The notes: generated from the letters alone by a model not told the origin. A DNA stretch of 64,000 nt from an uncultured Lachnospiraceae bacterium (GCA_947172705.1 CAMWCA010000007.1:1-64000), one strand, 5' to 3'; shown: positions 8,731 through 18,171, numbered from the stretch's first letter. Numbers and translations: made by a program.

Positions 8731-8759
8731 TTGTATTTTTTTTGTGTTTAGAATATAAT
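8731..8759 (+). promoter_or_regulatory. sigma-A type promoter for the AAA/DUF4143 gene
   Basis: TTGTAT (8731-8736) and TATAAT (8754-8759) are separated by 17 bases. The transcript would start near 8766, leaving a leader of about 48 bases with AAGAGG before the ATG at 8814. Confidence 0.6.
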
Positions 8760-8813
8760 AAAAATGTGATTAAATACACATTAATACTAATAAAAGTGTG
8801 AAAAGAGGCATCT

Positions 8814-10154
8814 ATGGAACGATTGATTTTATCAAAACTGCTGGACTGGAAGAATTCTCCTTACCGCAAGCCGTTGATTTTAAAGGGTGTGCGTCAGGTG
8901 GGCAAGACCTGGGTTTTAAAGGAATTTGGCAGGCGCTATTATGAAAATACAGCTTATTTCAACTTTGATGAAAACGAAGAATACAAGCAGTTTTTTGAGA
9001 CAACCAAAGATGTAGACCGCATTCTGCAGAATCTGATGCTTGCCAGTGCGCAGAAGATCGTGCCGGAAAAAACTCTTATTATATTTGACGAGGTACAGGA
9101 TTGCCCTAAAGTCATCAACTCTATGAAATATTTTTGCGAGAATGCTCCACAATATCATATTGCCTGTGCCGGTTCTTTATTAGGCATCGCACTTGCAAAA
9201 CCATCTTCTTTCCCGGTGGGAAAGGTTAACTTCATGCAGATCGATCCCATGACCTTTACAGAATTCCTGATTGCTAACGGCAATGAGGATCTTGTCAGAT
9301 ATCTGGAAAGTGTGGATACCATTGAACCGATCCCGGATGCTTTTTTCAATCCTCTTTACGAGAAATTAAAGATGTACTATGTCACAGGCGGAATGCCCGA
9401 ATCGGTATTGATGTGGACGGAGGCACGGGATGTTTCCGCCATGCAGGAAGCCCTGTCCGGAATTCTTGGTGCATACGAAAGGGATTTTGCCAAGCATCCC
9501 AACATTAACGAATTTCCGAAAATTTCAATGATCTGGAAATCCATCCCATCTCAGCTGGCAAGAGAGAACAAGAAATTTATTTACAAGGTGGTCAAAGAAG
9601 GTGCAAGAGCCCGTGAATACGAGGATGCGCTGCAGTGGCTGGTGGATGCCCGATTGGTGCATAAAATCTATCGTAGCAGCGCTCCCGGTCTGCCAGTGGC
9701 CGCTTACGATGATTTGTCTGCATTTAAGATCTATCTGGTGGATGTGGGGCTGCTCCGCCGTCTGGGACAGCTGGCTCCCACAGCATTTGGAGAGGGCAAT
9801 CGCCTGTTTACTGAATTCAAAGGCGCGTTGACGGAGAACTTCGTGTTACAAACTCTGATCACGCAGTTTGAAGTAGTTCCCCGATATTGGACACAGAGCA
9901 ACCCTCCTTATGAAGTAGATTTTCTGATTCAACGTGAAAATGATATTTTCCCGGTGGAAGTTAAATCAGAGACCAATATCGCCAGCAGCAGTCTTAAGAA
10001 ATTCAAGGAACTTTTTCCGGACAAAGTGAAACTCCGCGTTCGATTTTCCATGAATAACTTGAAGCTGGACGACGACGTTCTGAACATTCCATTGTTTATG
10101 GCAGATCACGCAGACCGATTGATCGGCTTAGCAGAGAAGCAAAGTAACAGTTGA
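8814..10154 (+). CDS. AAA_14/DUF4143 ATP-binding protein
   Basis: 446 residues. The N-terminal AAA domain has Walker A GVRQVGKT near residue 25 and Walker B TLIIFDEVQDC near 88, with SLLGIAL as sensor-like strand. The C-terminal DUF4143 region contains the restriction-nuclease-like segment YEVDFLIQRENDIFPVEVKSE-type D...E.K motif near residues 365-385. These proteins are common, often in many copies, in gut Firmicutes and Bacteroidetes; a defence or mobile-element role is often suspected but not proven. The gene stands alone behind its own promoter. Confidence 0.85.
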   Translation: MERLILSKLLDWKNSPYRKPLILKGVRQVGKTWVLKEFGRRYYENTAYFNFDENEEYKQFFETTKDVDRILQNLMLASAQKIVPEKTLIIFDEVQDCPKVINSMKYFCENAPQYHIACAGSLLGIALAKPSSFPVGKVNFMQIDPMTFTEFLIANGNEDLVRYLESVDTIEPIPDAFFNPLYEKLKMYYVTGGMPESVLMWTEARDVSAMQEALSGILGAYERDFAKHPNINEFPKISMIWKSIPSQLARENKKFIYKVVKEGARAREYEDALQWLVDARLVHKIYRSSAPGLPVAAYDDLSAFKIYLVDVGLLRRLGQLAPTAFGEGNRLFTEFKGALTENFVLQTLITQFEVVPRYWTQSNPPYEVDFLIQRENDIFPVEVKSETNIASSSLKKFKELFPDKVKLRVRFSMNNLKLDDDVLNIPLFMADHADRLIGLAEKQSNS

Positions 10155-10200
10155 TACTGCCTGATGCTTTAACTTATGAATTCCAACAAAAGGGACAGCG

Positions 10201-11034
10201 TTATGATACATTTGCATAATTTTGTGCAATAAGGGTATCCATGCAATGCTTATGAGGGCTGCCGCCGCTGTCACAGTCAAAGATTTCTTCTGTGCAGGTA
10301 TGGAACATCCAGTCATGGTAATAGTGAAATAATTCTCCTGAATACCACAACGATCGCGCTTCTTCAATCCCTGTGCTGTCCGGCGCAGGGGCGATAAAAG
10401 GCTTTTGGACGAATACATTTAAGGCGTTTATTCCCATGTTTGAGGTATGAGATTTCAAATTGTCACAAAACTCTTTCCGCATTGTCTCAGGGAGAAGATG
10501 AAACACGCCGCTGCTGAATATAATGTCATATTCCTGATCAGGGCGGTAATCGAGAATATCGGCTTTAAAAAAATGGACGTTGACCTGATTATGCTCGGCA
10601 AGTGTTTTTGCCTTGTCGATTCCCGACTGGGATATGTCGAAAGCGGTTACAGAATAGCCGCATTTGGCAAAGAAAACTGCGTCTTTTCCCTCCCCACAGC
10701 CAATATCCAGCACGCGGTATGGTTTGACCGGAGGGAGGAGCTTCATGATATCATAGCAAATGCTGTTTGGCATAAGCCCCCAATAATATTCGTCGGTACA
10801 GTAGCGATTGTCATAATCTGCTGTCATACCCTTATAACCAAGCAGCGCATCGACAGTTGTGTCCAGAACAGACGCCAGTTTTGGAAGCATCTCTATATCG
10901 GGGTATGCCGTGCCCTTTTCCCATTTTGATACTGCCTGAAATGATATATTGAGGGAGCTGGCAAGCTGGTTTTGCGTCAATCCCAATTCCTTACGTTTCT
11001 TATTGATTATATCTCCTGTTTTCAGATGATTCAT
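10201..11034 (-). CDS. XRE-type HTH fused to class I SAM methyltransferase
   Basis: 277 residues. Residues 1-65 form a Cro/C1-type helix-turn-helix (RKELGLTQNQLASSLNIS..AVSKWEKG). Residues about 80-235 form a Rossmann methyltransferase with the SAM motif VLDIGCGEGKDAVFFA and acidic strand VTAFDIS; the sequence resembles TehB-like enzymes. The C-terminal tail is rich in Cys and His. The fusion could be a regulator that senses SAM or a metabolite, or a methyltransferase controlled by autoregulation. AAAGGAGA lies 12 bases before the ATG. Neighbours on both sides are unrelated. Confidence 0.75.
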   Translation of the reverse strand: MNHLKTGDIINKKRKELGLTQNQLASSLNISFQAVSKWEKGTAYPDIEMLPKLASVLDTTVDALLGYKGMTADYDNRYCTDEYYWGLMPNSICYDIMKLLPPVKPYRVLDIGCGEGKDAVFFAKCGYSVTAFDISQSGIDKAKTLAEHNQVNVHFFKADILDYRPDQEYDIIFSSGVFHLLPETMRKEFCDNLKSHTSNMGINALNVFVQKPFIAPAPDSTGIEEARSLWYSGELFHYYHDWMFHTCTEEIFDCDSGGSPHKHCMDTLIAQNYANVS

Positions 11035-11242
11035 TTGAACTGAAGTTCTCCTTTGCTGATAAATGAAAAATGGTTTTCCTTTGGCTTTATCATAGTATAT
11101 GTAAAGGGTGGTTGCAATAACGTAAGAATAGAGTGTGGGGTGATAATTCGCCTGATGGTTGAATTTGGAATTCCATACATTTGACGTTGAGATGGCAATT
11201 GATGACTTGAAAGAGATTTATGAGCAAAAATGTGACAAGTAA

Positions 11243-13093
11243 TTATTTTTCCCCTGCCAGCAGATCCATCGGCTCTGATTTTAAAATGCTGCTTGTTTTA
11301 TAGATTCCCATGCCTGTTCCCCAAAACGTCATAGAGACTGAACAAGAGATAAAAACCATCAGCGTTGTATGAAAATCACTTTCTGTGTCTGGATGATTGC
11401 CTTCTGGGGTTGAAATATTTGTATTACTATAAGTTGTATCATAAATCGTATGATTAAAATCTTCTTTCGTAATTCGATTTGAAAGAATGGCACCTGCGCC
11501 GCACCCCAACAGGGTTCCCAGAACAAGAACCAAAAACATACCGGTGAGCATAGATATCATGCATTTCCGTTTAGGGATGCCCATGCATCGTTCAATTGCG
11601 ATTCTTTTTTGCTGTTTTGAAATGAATAAATAGTTATATAAAGCCAGTAAAGATACACAAATAAGTATTCCTACTGCGCAGAGAAGCAACGACATATACC
11701 GCATCTTATCAATCCCGCTTTTCAGGCTGCTGTAGCCTTTGTCATAAAATTGAATTTCCAGGTTTGCTATTTTATTTTTCCCCAATTCTTCCATGAAGCT
11801 TTCCACGCTTCCGTTTGGGATCTGAAAGGAGGAGGTATTTCCCTGCATGGCGCTGTAAGCTAAAATGTTATCTTTTCTTTTAATAGAATTTGCAGGCACG
11901 ATCATTTCATCTCCCGCCATCCCATAGCGGCTAAGCCCCGCCCCTTTAGCGGTACTATAAATGCCTACAATCCTATACCCGCTTTCTTCAAAGACTTTTG
12001 GCGTCTCTCCTCCGGCATTCAGGATATTGAAATTGAATGCCTGGCTTCCGTCCGTGCCAAAATTCTCGCTGGCGGCATTCCTGGAATTGGTGTAGTACAA
12101 TCGGGTGTTGACAGTATCCCCTATTGCCAGGTTATTATTTTGCGCAAAGGTCTCTGATACCAGGCAGACCGTTTCTCCTTTTTCATATTCCCCATCTGAA
12201 ATATCGCGCCCGTCTGTGATGTAAGCGTCCCCATTGTAAAAAGGCATAAGCAATATGGTACGGCATGTCCCTGTCACCGGAAAAGTTTTCTTCTGTAAAG
12301 CCAGGCTGCCAATGAAATTTAAATACCGCTTTCCTTCTTTTGTTTCATAAAATGACGGGACAACCTCATAATATGCAGATATATTTTGGAGGGAATCTTC
12401 TATTAATGCGCCGTTCTGGTCATATTGGGACGTTGTGAGGGCAATAGGATTGTATTCCAGCCCTCTTTTTTCATCTGTAACCATTTCCCCGTGCATCCAG
12501 TGGCTGCTTACCATATATGCAATGTAAGTTTTGTCTTTATAAATTTGCTGGGGAAACTGCTCATTGTGGCTGCAAAACCAGACCATAGTTCCTTCCAGAT
12601 TTTTATTCCCGCCCAAAACCTTATTAATCCGGATGTTTACGGACTCATTGGGAATGCAATCCTCCAGCGGGGAAAATTCAGCTACCAGGACAATCTGTTC
12701 AAATGTATTGTGGTCGCTGACCAACTGATACTCCGGGGTGTAAGAAGCATAATAACTTCTCTTTTCCGGCGGTATGGTGTAACCTGCCCCCTGAAAATGC
12801 AGGGATGAAACCGGATATATATAGGAATACTCCGGCTCCTGCCTTATGATAAAGTTCTTTTTCTCCGCATCCCAGACCATATCCTGCCTTATGGAAGAAG
12901 CTTTCTGCTCTACTGTTCCAATGGTGATAAAGGATTCCTCATATTCTTTAAGGTTGACCTGGCTTCTGGTCCACAAGCCAGCCCCGACAGTAACCAAAGC
13001 CCCGGAAAATACAATAAGCATTAAAAATATGGCTGTTTTCAAAGGCGTCCGCAGTATCTGCCGGATACTGTTTCTGATAATTATTTTATTCAA
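11243..13093 (-). CDS. ABC exporter permease, FtsX/MacB type (large)
   Basis: 616 residues. One membrane segment at residues about 17-40 is followed by a large extracytoplasmic domain (to about 460) and then three more segments with FtsX-like spacing (LLLCAVGILICVSLLALY; MFLVLVLGTLLGCGAGA; LMVFISCSVSMTFWGTG). This is the MacB-like topology, in which movement of the outer domain drives export rather than solute channeling. It overlaps the ATPase stop by four bases and is the last gene of a five-gene minus-strand block. With the second permease it probably forms a heterodimer. The substrate is unknown. Confidence 0.75.
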   Translation of the reverse strand: MNKIIIRNSIRQILRTPLKTAIFLMLIVFSGALVTVGAGLWTRSQVNLKEYEESFITIGTVEQKASSIRQDMVWDAEKKNFIIRQEPEYSYIYPVSSLHFQGAGYTIPPEKRSYYASYTPEYQLVSDHNTFEQIVLVAEFSPLEDCIPNESVNIRINKVLGGNKNLEGTMVWFCSHNEQFPQQIYKDKTYIAYMVSSHWMHGEMVTDEKRGLEYNPIALTTSQYDQNGALIEDSLQNISAYYEVVPSFYETKEGKRYLNFIGSLALQKKTFPVTGTCRTILLMPFYNGDAYITDGRDISDGEYEKGETVCLVSETFAQNNNLAIGDTVNTRLYYTNSRNAASENFGTDGSQAFNFNILNAGGETPKVFEESGYRIVGIYSTAKGAGLSRYGMAGDEMIVPANSIKRKDNILAYSAMQGNTSSFQIPNGSVESFMEELGKNKIANLEIQFYDKGYSSLKSGIDKMRYMSLLLCAVGILICVSLLALYNYLFISKQQKRIAIERCMGIPKRKCMISMLTGMFLVLVLGTLLGCGAGAILSNRITKEDFNHTIYDTTYSNTNISTPEGNHPDTESDFHTTLMVFISCSVSMTFWGTGMGIYKTSSILKSEPMDLLAGEK

Positions 13094-13776
13094 GGTTCTA
13101 CCTCAAGCAGCCTTCCGTCCTGCATTTTCAGGATAACATCGGATTTACACGCTACCTTTTCATTGTGGGTTACTATAATGACTGCCTTTTTTTCTTCGTG
13201 TGCCAGGCGTTTCATTAATGCTACGATTATCTTTTCATTTTCAGTGTCCAGGTTTCCGGTGGGCTCGTCTGCTAAAAGGATCTGCCCTTCTGAAGCCATC
13301 GCCCTTGCAATGGCGCATCGCTGCTGTTCGCCGCCGCTTAACATGCCGGGGTATTTCTGAAAAGCCTTTTCACTTAATCCAACGGAAAGAAGCAGTGCTT
13401 CCGCTTTCTGCCTTGCCAGTTTTCTGTTCTTTTTCTGCAGTTCCATAGGAAACATAACATTTTCTGTTACAGTTAATAACGGGAATAAATGGAATGCCTG
13501 ATAAACGATTGAAACCTGATGCATACGGTATTTATCCCTGTCTATTTTAGCCATATCTGAATTTTCTATAAGGATTCTTCCGGACGATGGCAAATCCATT
13601 CCGGCAAGGAGGGATAAAAAGGTGCTTTTTCCGCTGCCCGATTTTCCTATAATGGAATACATCACGCCGGTTTCAAAGGTGCAGGCAATATTTTTAATTG
13701 CCTGGGTCGTTTGATATTTGGAACGATACGTATAGCTGATATTTTCTACTTTGATAATTTCCAAGTTGCCCTCCAT
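13090..13776 (-). CDS. ABC transporter ATP-binding protein, MacB/LolD type
   Basis: 228 residues, the usual size. Walker A is GKSGSGKST, the signature LSGGEQQRCAIARAMA, Walker B ILLADEPTGNLD, with the H-loop VTHN. The LolD-like DEPTGNLD wording marks the exporter branch that partners FtsX-type permeases. The start is ATG 13776: it overlaps the stop of the upstream permease by one base (TAATG). The longer ORF-track start lies inside that permease. It is flanked on both sides by its permeases, so the complex is encoded in one transcript. Confidence 0.9.
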   Translation of the reverse strand: MEGNLEIIKVENISYTYRSKYQTTQAIKNIACTFETGVMYSIIGKSGSGKSTFLSLLAGMDLPSSGRILIENSDMAKIDRDKYRMHQVSIVYQAFHLFPLLTVTENVMFPMELQKKNRKLARQKAEALLLSVGLSEKAFQKYPGMLSGGEQQRCAIARAMASEGQILLADEPTGNLDTENEKIIVALMKRLAHEEKKAVIIVTHNEKVACKSDVILKMQDGRLLEVEP

Positions 13777-14981
13777 TATTCTGCCCTGAATAATAACTGC
13801 ATCGTCTTTATTCTCCCTATCCGGGATAAGGCAAGGGTACAGCCTGACATATACCCGCCTGCAATAACGATATCTGTAATCAGGGCAATATCCATGTTTT
13901 GGAATGCCAGGCATGTAATGTCCCCAATTATTATGCCGGTCAATGCCAGGCAAAGCTGTTCCAGCCACAATATCTTGATGCACTGCATTTTACCGGCTCC
14001 CTGCGCCCTCATCAAAGCAAACTCCTTCTCCCTGCTTGCCATAAGCAATGTGCTGGCGATATACCCCACGCCCAATATGGTGATGCATATGACCCCGAAA
14101 AAGCTTTTGAATATGCGTATTGTTTCCTGTAAATTTTCTGCCAGTGAAATAAATACCATATCCTGCACGGTTAAAGCTGATCCCTGGTAGGAATCTCTTG
14201 CCGTCCCATTCTTTTCTGTAAGCCCCAGGGATTTCATTTCTTCTTTAAAAGCATTTAACTGCAATGGGTCTGCAACATAAAAGGAGAAAAAGGACATTTG
14301 GAGGGGGACTTCCTGACGCCTATAAATGGCGTCTGCAAGACCAATTGGCAGCAGGATATCCGGCGGCATCTGCCCGGTTTCCGTGGACAGATAATCCATT
14401 GACCCGGCGATCTTAACATCCGGGACCTCCAGCGGGATGCCGTGAATCCCCTCTATATCATCATAATCGTAATACCAGAGGTTCAGGGGTATTTCCTGCC
14501 CTGCCTTCCAATTATTCTTTTCCATCAGGCTGTTTCTTACGATGCAAACAGGCTCAGATGAATGAAAGAAATCGTCCGCATCCCCATCCAGCTGTATATC
14601 CTCCCAGGTGAGCCCCGGAATTCCATTTAAATCATTCACAGCTTCCACGCACAATGTAAGGTTTTGTTCCCACTCTTCCAGTGAAAAGTTTCCGATGCCG
14701 CCGATCATCCTGACCCCATATACTGCATTTTTTATATGGGGGGAATTCAGAAGACCTTCGGTTATGTTCCTATCAATGCTGATACCGGTACTCCTTGATC
14801 CGCTGGGGTTGGTAATCTGGCAATAAACCGGAATCCTTTCCGGTAAACTTTGCAACTGTTCTTTGTTGCTTTTCATGTTGCCAAAATAAATATGAAAGGC
14901 GGCTGTTAACAAAAAGCAGATGACCACGGTAATAAAGCTTTTTTTCCTGTTGCGTATTATATTTTGGATTGCAATATGCAC
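13776..14981 (-). CDS. ABC exporter permease, FtsX type (small)
   Basis: 401 residues. A first membrane segment (FITVVICFLLTAAFHIYFG) precedes an extracytoplasmic domain of about 240 residues. Three C-terminal segments follow (FGVICITILGVGYIA; LCLALTGIIIGDITCLAF; DIVIAGGYMSGCTLAL), with the REKEFALMRAQGAG coupling element seen in FtsX/MacB permeases. It overlaps the ATPase by one base and starts 10 bases after an unrecognised gene. Together with the 616-residue permease it should form an asymmetric exporter or a mechanotransmission complex. Confidence 0.75.
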   Translation of the reverse strand: MHIAIQNIIRNRKKSFITVVICFLLTAAFHIYFGNMKSNKEQLQSLPERIPVYCQITNPSGSRSTGISIDRNITEGLLNSPHIKNAVYGVRMIGGIGNFSLEEWEQNLTLCVEAVNDLNGIPGLTWEDIQLDGDADDFFHSSEPVCIVRNSLMEKNNWKAGQEIPLNLWYYDYDDIEGIHGIPLEVPDVKIAGSMDYLSTETGQMPPDILLPIGLADAIYRRQEVPLQMSFFSFYVADPLQLNAFKEEMKSLGLTEKNGTARDSYQGSALTVQDMVFISLAENLQETIRIFKSFFGVICITILGVGYIASTLLMASREKEFALMRAQGAGKMQCIKILWLEQLCLALTGIIIGDITCLAFQNMDIALITDIVIAGGYMSGCTLALSRIGRIKTMQLLFRAE

Positions 14982-14991
14982 TTTGTTTTCC

Positions 14992-15582
14992 TCAATATTT
15001 TATTCTATTCCAAATAGTTTTCCAGAGTCTGGTCTGGCTTTCTTTATTTCGCGCATCTTTTGACTGCAATAGTTTTATCTCGTCTGTTGAAATAATTAAA
15101 TAACGTCGTTGGTTCTTTTTATGATATGCGCTTTGAAATTCAAAATTTTCCGGCGTGCCTGCCGATCTGATGAAAACATCCAAGTCCGGATTATCTTTAT
15201 AAAAGATATCCAGTATATCTCCATATGCCCAAATATAGGGTTTTGTGTATTCGCTCACTTTGGCTCCGGGATCGCCGCTGTCGTCTGCGTCTTGGAGATT
15301 CTTCAGATGTGATTTGTAAGCTTCGGGATCGGAAGCTTGCATTTTTCGTATTAAGTCCACGTACTCTTCCAATCTAAACCCTGTTAACAGATTAGATTCT
15401 TTCGTACTCAGTTTCCACTTTCTTAAACCGGTGTCTGCTGGTTCTGTAGTAGGAAGTATGCTTCCTTCATTCGGATTTTTCCTGTTTTTCAAATCAAGTT
15501 TTTTAATACTCTCTTTTAATTTCTCTGCGTATCCAGCTGGTAAACATGCTGCGGTCATGAGACGTCTGTTTGTTACATTCAT
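14992..15582 (-). CDS. unrecognised soluble protein linked to ABC exporter (second gene)
   Basis: 196 residues, not recognised. No signal peptide, membrane segment or known motif is visible. The first 60 residues are polar and low-complexity (KNRKNPNEGS), then comes a mixed helical region (FRLEEYVDLIRKMQ, YKSHLKNLQDADD) and a basic C-terminus (RLWKTIWNRIKY). It starts four bases after the stop of another unrecognised gene and ends 10 bases before an FtsX-type permease, so all are probably co-expressed. It may be a cytoplasmic partner or an exported substrate; neither can be shown. Confidence 0.65.
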   Translation of the reverse strand: MNVTNRRLMTAACLPAGYAEKLKESIKKLDLKNRKNPNEGSILPTTEPADTGLRKWKLSTKESNLLTGFRLEEYVDLIRKMQASDPEAYKSHLKNLQDADDSGDPGAKVSEYTKPYIWAYGDILDIFYKDNPDLDVFIRSAGTPENFEFQSAYHKKNQRRYLIISTDEIKLLQSKDARNKESQTRLWKTIWNRIKY

Positions 15583-15586
15583 TTAT

Positions 15587-16480
15587 TCATTCTCCTATTT
15601 TTACACCCCACTTATAATTGCTTGGCGCCTCCAGGTTATAAATGTCCTCTCCATATGGTATACTTAGCGTGCGGTCATCACTTAATACATATTCCCTTCC
15701 GCCAACCTTCCAAACATCCCCGGACTCGTAGTTATTGAAAAATGAGGAGCCTGCTTCAGTCATTTTCCTGTATCTTTCATCATATCTGTCTTTAGAATAA
15801 ATAAGTACGCTATTTTCCCCTGTAGAATAGAAATGCGTATTTTCTTCCTCACCCATTTTAACAGTAAAAAATCCTGGCTCAATTTCTGCCTCGCCTAAAT
15901 AGTTTTTTACTTCATCTAAGGGAAATTCTAAAGTGATATAAACAGGATCTTTTGACTTCATTAGGTAATTCCAGAACCTTGCATATCGTTCCAACTCCCT
16001 GTCATATGGCGCTCCACGCATAACTTCAGAGTAAATGGAGCCTATTAAGTTGTTATCTGTGTATAAGGGATGTTCGTTCCCGTTTTTTGAAATATATTTG
16101 AAATATTGATTTTTGCCAAAGTTTAGCACATTTTTTTCTGCTTTGATTTCTTGTAAAGTATTTGTATTTATTTCAGGAATTTGTTCTGCTGAAAACTTTT
16201 TTCCATTACATTCATATAAATTTCCTGTTTTTTTGACCAGGGAAATGTCGTTATTAACCATATTTAAAAGATCTTGCGAGATATAATTTATGCTTTTTCC
16301 CATATTTGTCGTGTAATTCTCAGACTTATAAGCCAGTTCCCTTTTAGACGCAGGTAAAAATGTATCCTGCTGTTTTTTTCTACTTGTTCTTGTTCTGTTC
16401 AATAATGTATTGATTAAGGTACGTTTTGAGTTTGATTGAATATTTTTATGTGCAACGGTACAATAAAAATTGATATTCAT
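15587..16480 (-). CDS. unrecognised soluble protein, first gene of ABC exporter block
   Basis: 297 residues, not recognised. The N-terminus is short and basic (NSKRTLINTLLNRTRTSRKKQQ) with no cleavable signal. A compact region from about residue 130 onward is rich in Tyr, Asp and Glu (RFWNYLMKSKDP, DVWKVGGREYVLSDD). The ATG at 16480 is chosen because GGAGG lies eight bases upstream; the ORF-track start adds seven residues before that site. It heads a five-gene block (this gene, a 196-residue protein, permease, ATPase, permease) with gaps of 4 and 10 and overlaps of 1 and 4 bases. Confidence 0.65.
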   Translation of the reverse strand: MNINFYCTVAHKNIQSNSKRTLINTLLNRTRTSRKKQQDTFLPASKRELAYKSENYTTNMGKSINYISQDLLNMVNNDISLVKKTGNLYECNGKKFSAEQIPEINTNTLQEIKAEKNVLNFGKNQYFKYISKNGNEHPLYTDNNLIGSIYSEVMRGAPYDRELERYARFWNYLMKSKDPVYITLEFPLDEVKNYLGEAEIEPGFFTVKMGEEENTHFYSTGENSVLIYSKDRYDERYRKMTEAGSSFFNNYESGDVWKVGGREYVLSDDRTLSIPYGEDIYNLEAPSNYKWGVKIGE

Positions 16481-16605
16481 TCTCGATTCCTCCGCCTGCA
16501 AATTTCTACTTAAAATTTTTCACAATAAGTTTTTTATAGAATAGCATTTTCTATGCGGGATAAAGGCAAATGGCGAATTTCATATATTTTATGGCGAAAA
16601 AAATC

Positions 16606-17097
16606 TTATGGCAATAAATCGCGCAGGCTGATGATTGTACTTCCCTTACTTTCATAATAGCGAAGCATCTCATCAATTTTCCTTTTATCATAACTGGTGA
16701 TGCAGTCTGATAATACATGAACGTCATAATTTGCTTTGCACAGATTATAACAGGTGGATTTAACACAGGCAGCAGCGTCCGCTCCGGTTATGTAAAAAGC
16801 GTTTATTTCATTTTGCCGGATGAATTCTGTAAATTCTTCGCTGGTCAATGCGTTTCCCTTGTATTTTGTAAAGATATTTTCTGACACGATTTTTAAATCG
16901 GAAGCAAATTCCGCGCCGGGCGTATTGGGTTTGAAGGTTCTTGTACCAGCCGATAAATTTTCATGCCGGATATAAACAACATGAATATCGTTATTGGCAG
17001 CCCAATCGATGGCTTTATTAATATTATCAATAATATCTTTGTAATTTTTTGTGATGTCTTTCTGAATGTCAATGACTACTAAGGCTTTTTTCTGCAT
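16606..17097 (-). CDS. isochorismatase-family cysteine hydrolase
   Basis: 163 residues. The Asp-Lys-Cys triad of the family is present: Asp in VVIDIQKD, Lys in FTKYKGNA and Cys in GADAAACVKSTC. Members include nicotinamidases and N-carbamoyl hydrolases, so it should hydrolyse an amide or related bond; the substrate cannot be assigned. AGGAGG lies just upstream of the ATG. It is divergent from a WYL-domain regulator 124 bases away, which is the likely controller. Confidence 0.8.
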   Translation of the reverse strand: MQKKALVVIDIQKDITKNYKDIIDNINKAIDWAANNDIHVVYIRHENLSAGTRTFKPNTPGAEFASDLKIVSENIFTKYKGNALTSEEFTEFIRQNEINAFYITGADAAACVKSTCYNLCKANYDVHVLSDCITSYDKRKIDEMLRYYESKGSTIISLRDLLP

Positions 17098-17111
17098 ACT
17101 GTTTCCTCCTG

Positions 17112-17155
17112 ACAGGTTAGATGGATGTGTTTTAACTTCGTTTATTATAACCTGT
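17112..17155. promoter_or_regulatory. inverted repeat and -10 box in divergent regulator/isochorismatase gap
   Basis: acaggtta (17112-17119) and taacctgt (17148-17155) form a perfect 8-base dyad with a 28-base spacer. On the minus strand TATAAT (17144-17149) overlaps one half-site, so a protein bound there would block the hydrolase promoter. The binder is most simply the adjacent WYL regulator (inference). Confidence 0.45.
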
Positions 17156-17221
17156 AATTATTGACAGCTATATGGCAACAATATATGATTAGAAAAAGAA
17201 ATTTTGAAAGGCAAATATCAG

Positions 17222-18163
17222 ATGAAAATCAACAGACTTGTCAGTATTATTATGACACTTCTTGACAAAAAGCGAATAGGTGCGCAAGAATTAGCGGATA
17301 TGTTTGAAGTCTCGCCTCGTACCATCTACCGCGACATAGACGCCATCAATATGGCGGGAATTCCGATTCGTTCAACCTCAGGAGTGGGCGGCGGCTTTGA
17401 AATTATGCAGGAGTACAAAATTGATAAAAACTTTTTCTCCGTTGATGATCTTTCCACACTTTTAATGGGGCTTTCCGGTCTTTCGAGCATGGTGCGGGGA
17501 GATGAAGTGGTACATGCGCTTGCAAAGGTCAAGAGCTTTATTCCCGCCGAGAGAGCAAAGGAAATTGAATTAAAAGTAAACCAAATAAGCATAGATCTGA
17601 GCAGGTGGACAGGAAATCATAACATACAACCATATCTGGAAATCATCAAAGCCGCTTTACAGGAAAACAGGCTGCTTTTGTTTGAATATGTGGCGCACCA
17701 CGGAGATAAATTGATGCGAAGGGTAGAGCCGTATCAGCTTGTATTAAAAGGCAGCCACTGGTATTTGCAGGGATATTGCCATGTAAGAAATGACTTCCGC
17801 TTATTCAGAATATCCCGCATGTCAAATCTGAAAATGCTCGATGAGGCTTTTACCCCGCGGGAATACCAAAAACCGATTTTAGATTTCTCGGAAACTTTGG
17901 AAACCATACAAATAAGAATCAAAATTTGTATTCATAGATCTATCATGGACAGGGTGCTTGATTATTGCTGCTATGAAGATTTTCTGCCGGACGGTGACGA
18001 GCATTATATTGTTGATTTCCCTTTCATAGAAAACGATTATTATTATGATATTCTTCTTGGCTTTGGGAATAAATGTGAATGTCTGGAGCCGCCGCATGTT
18101 CGGGAAAACATGCGGCACAAGATACATGACATTTCTGTCATATATGAAAGCAAAGAATGTTGA
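17222..18163 (+). CDS. YafY-type regulator with DeoR-like HTH and WYL domain
   Basis: 313 residues. The N-terminal winged helix (RLVSIIMTLLDKKRIGAQELA, then VSPRTIYRDIDAI) is typical of YafY/DeoR-like regulators. The middle and C-terminal parts hold a WYL domain (LLLFEYVAHHGDKLMRRVEPYQLVLKG..WYLQGYC), which binds ligands or nucleic acid in related proteins. The ATG at 17222 is preferred to the TTG at 17204 because GAAAGG lies 10 bases upstream. It is divergent from the isochorismatase-family gene and probably controls it. Confidence 0.8.
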   Translation: MKINRLVSIIMTLLDKKRIGAQELADMFEVSPRTIYRDIDAINMAGIPIRSTSGVGGGFEIMQEYKIDKNFFSVDDLSTLLMGLSGLSSMVRGDEVVHALAKVKSFIPAERAKEIELKVNQISIDLSRWTGNHNIQPYLEIIKAALQENRLLLFEYVAHHGDKLMRRVEPYQLVLKGSHWYLQGYCHVRNDFRLFRISRMSNLKMLDEAFTPREYQKPILDFSETLETIQIRIKICIHRSIMDRVLDYCCYEDFLPDGDEHYIVDFPFIENDYYYDILLGFGNKCECLEPPHVRENMRHKIHDISVIYESKEC

Positions 18164-18171
18164 CGGAATTG

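Noticed and set aside
11120-11242. Possible gene remnant ending EFHTFDVEMAIDDLKEIYEQKC near 11242
   Set aside because: A short frame closed upstream by TGA, no start or ribosome site; too short to name a source gene.
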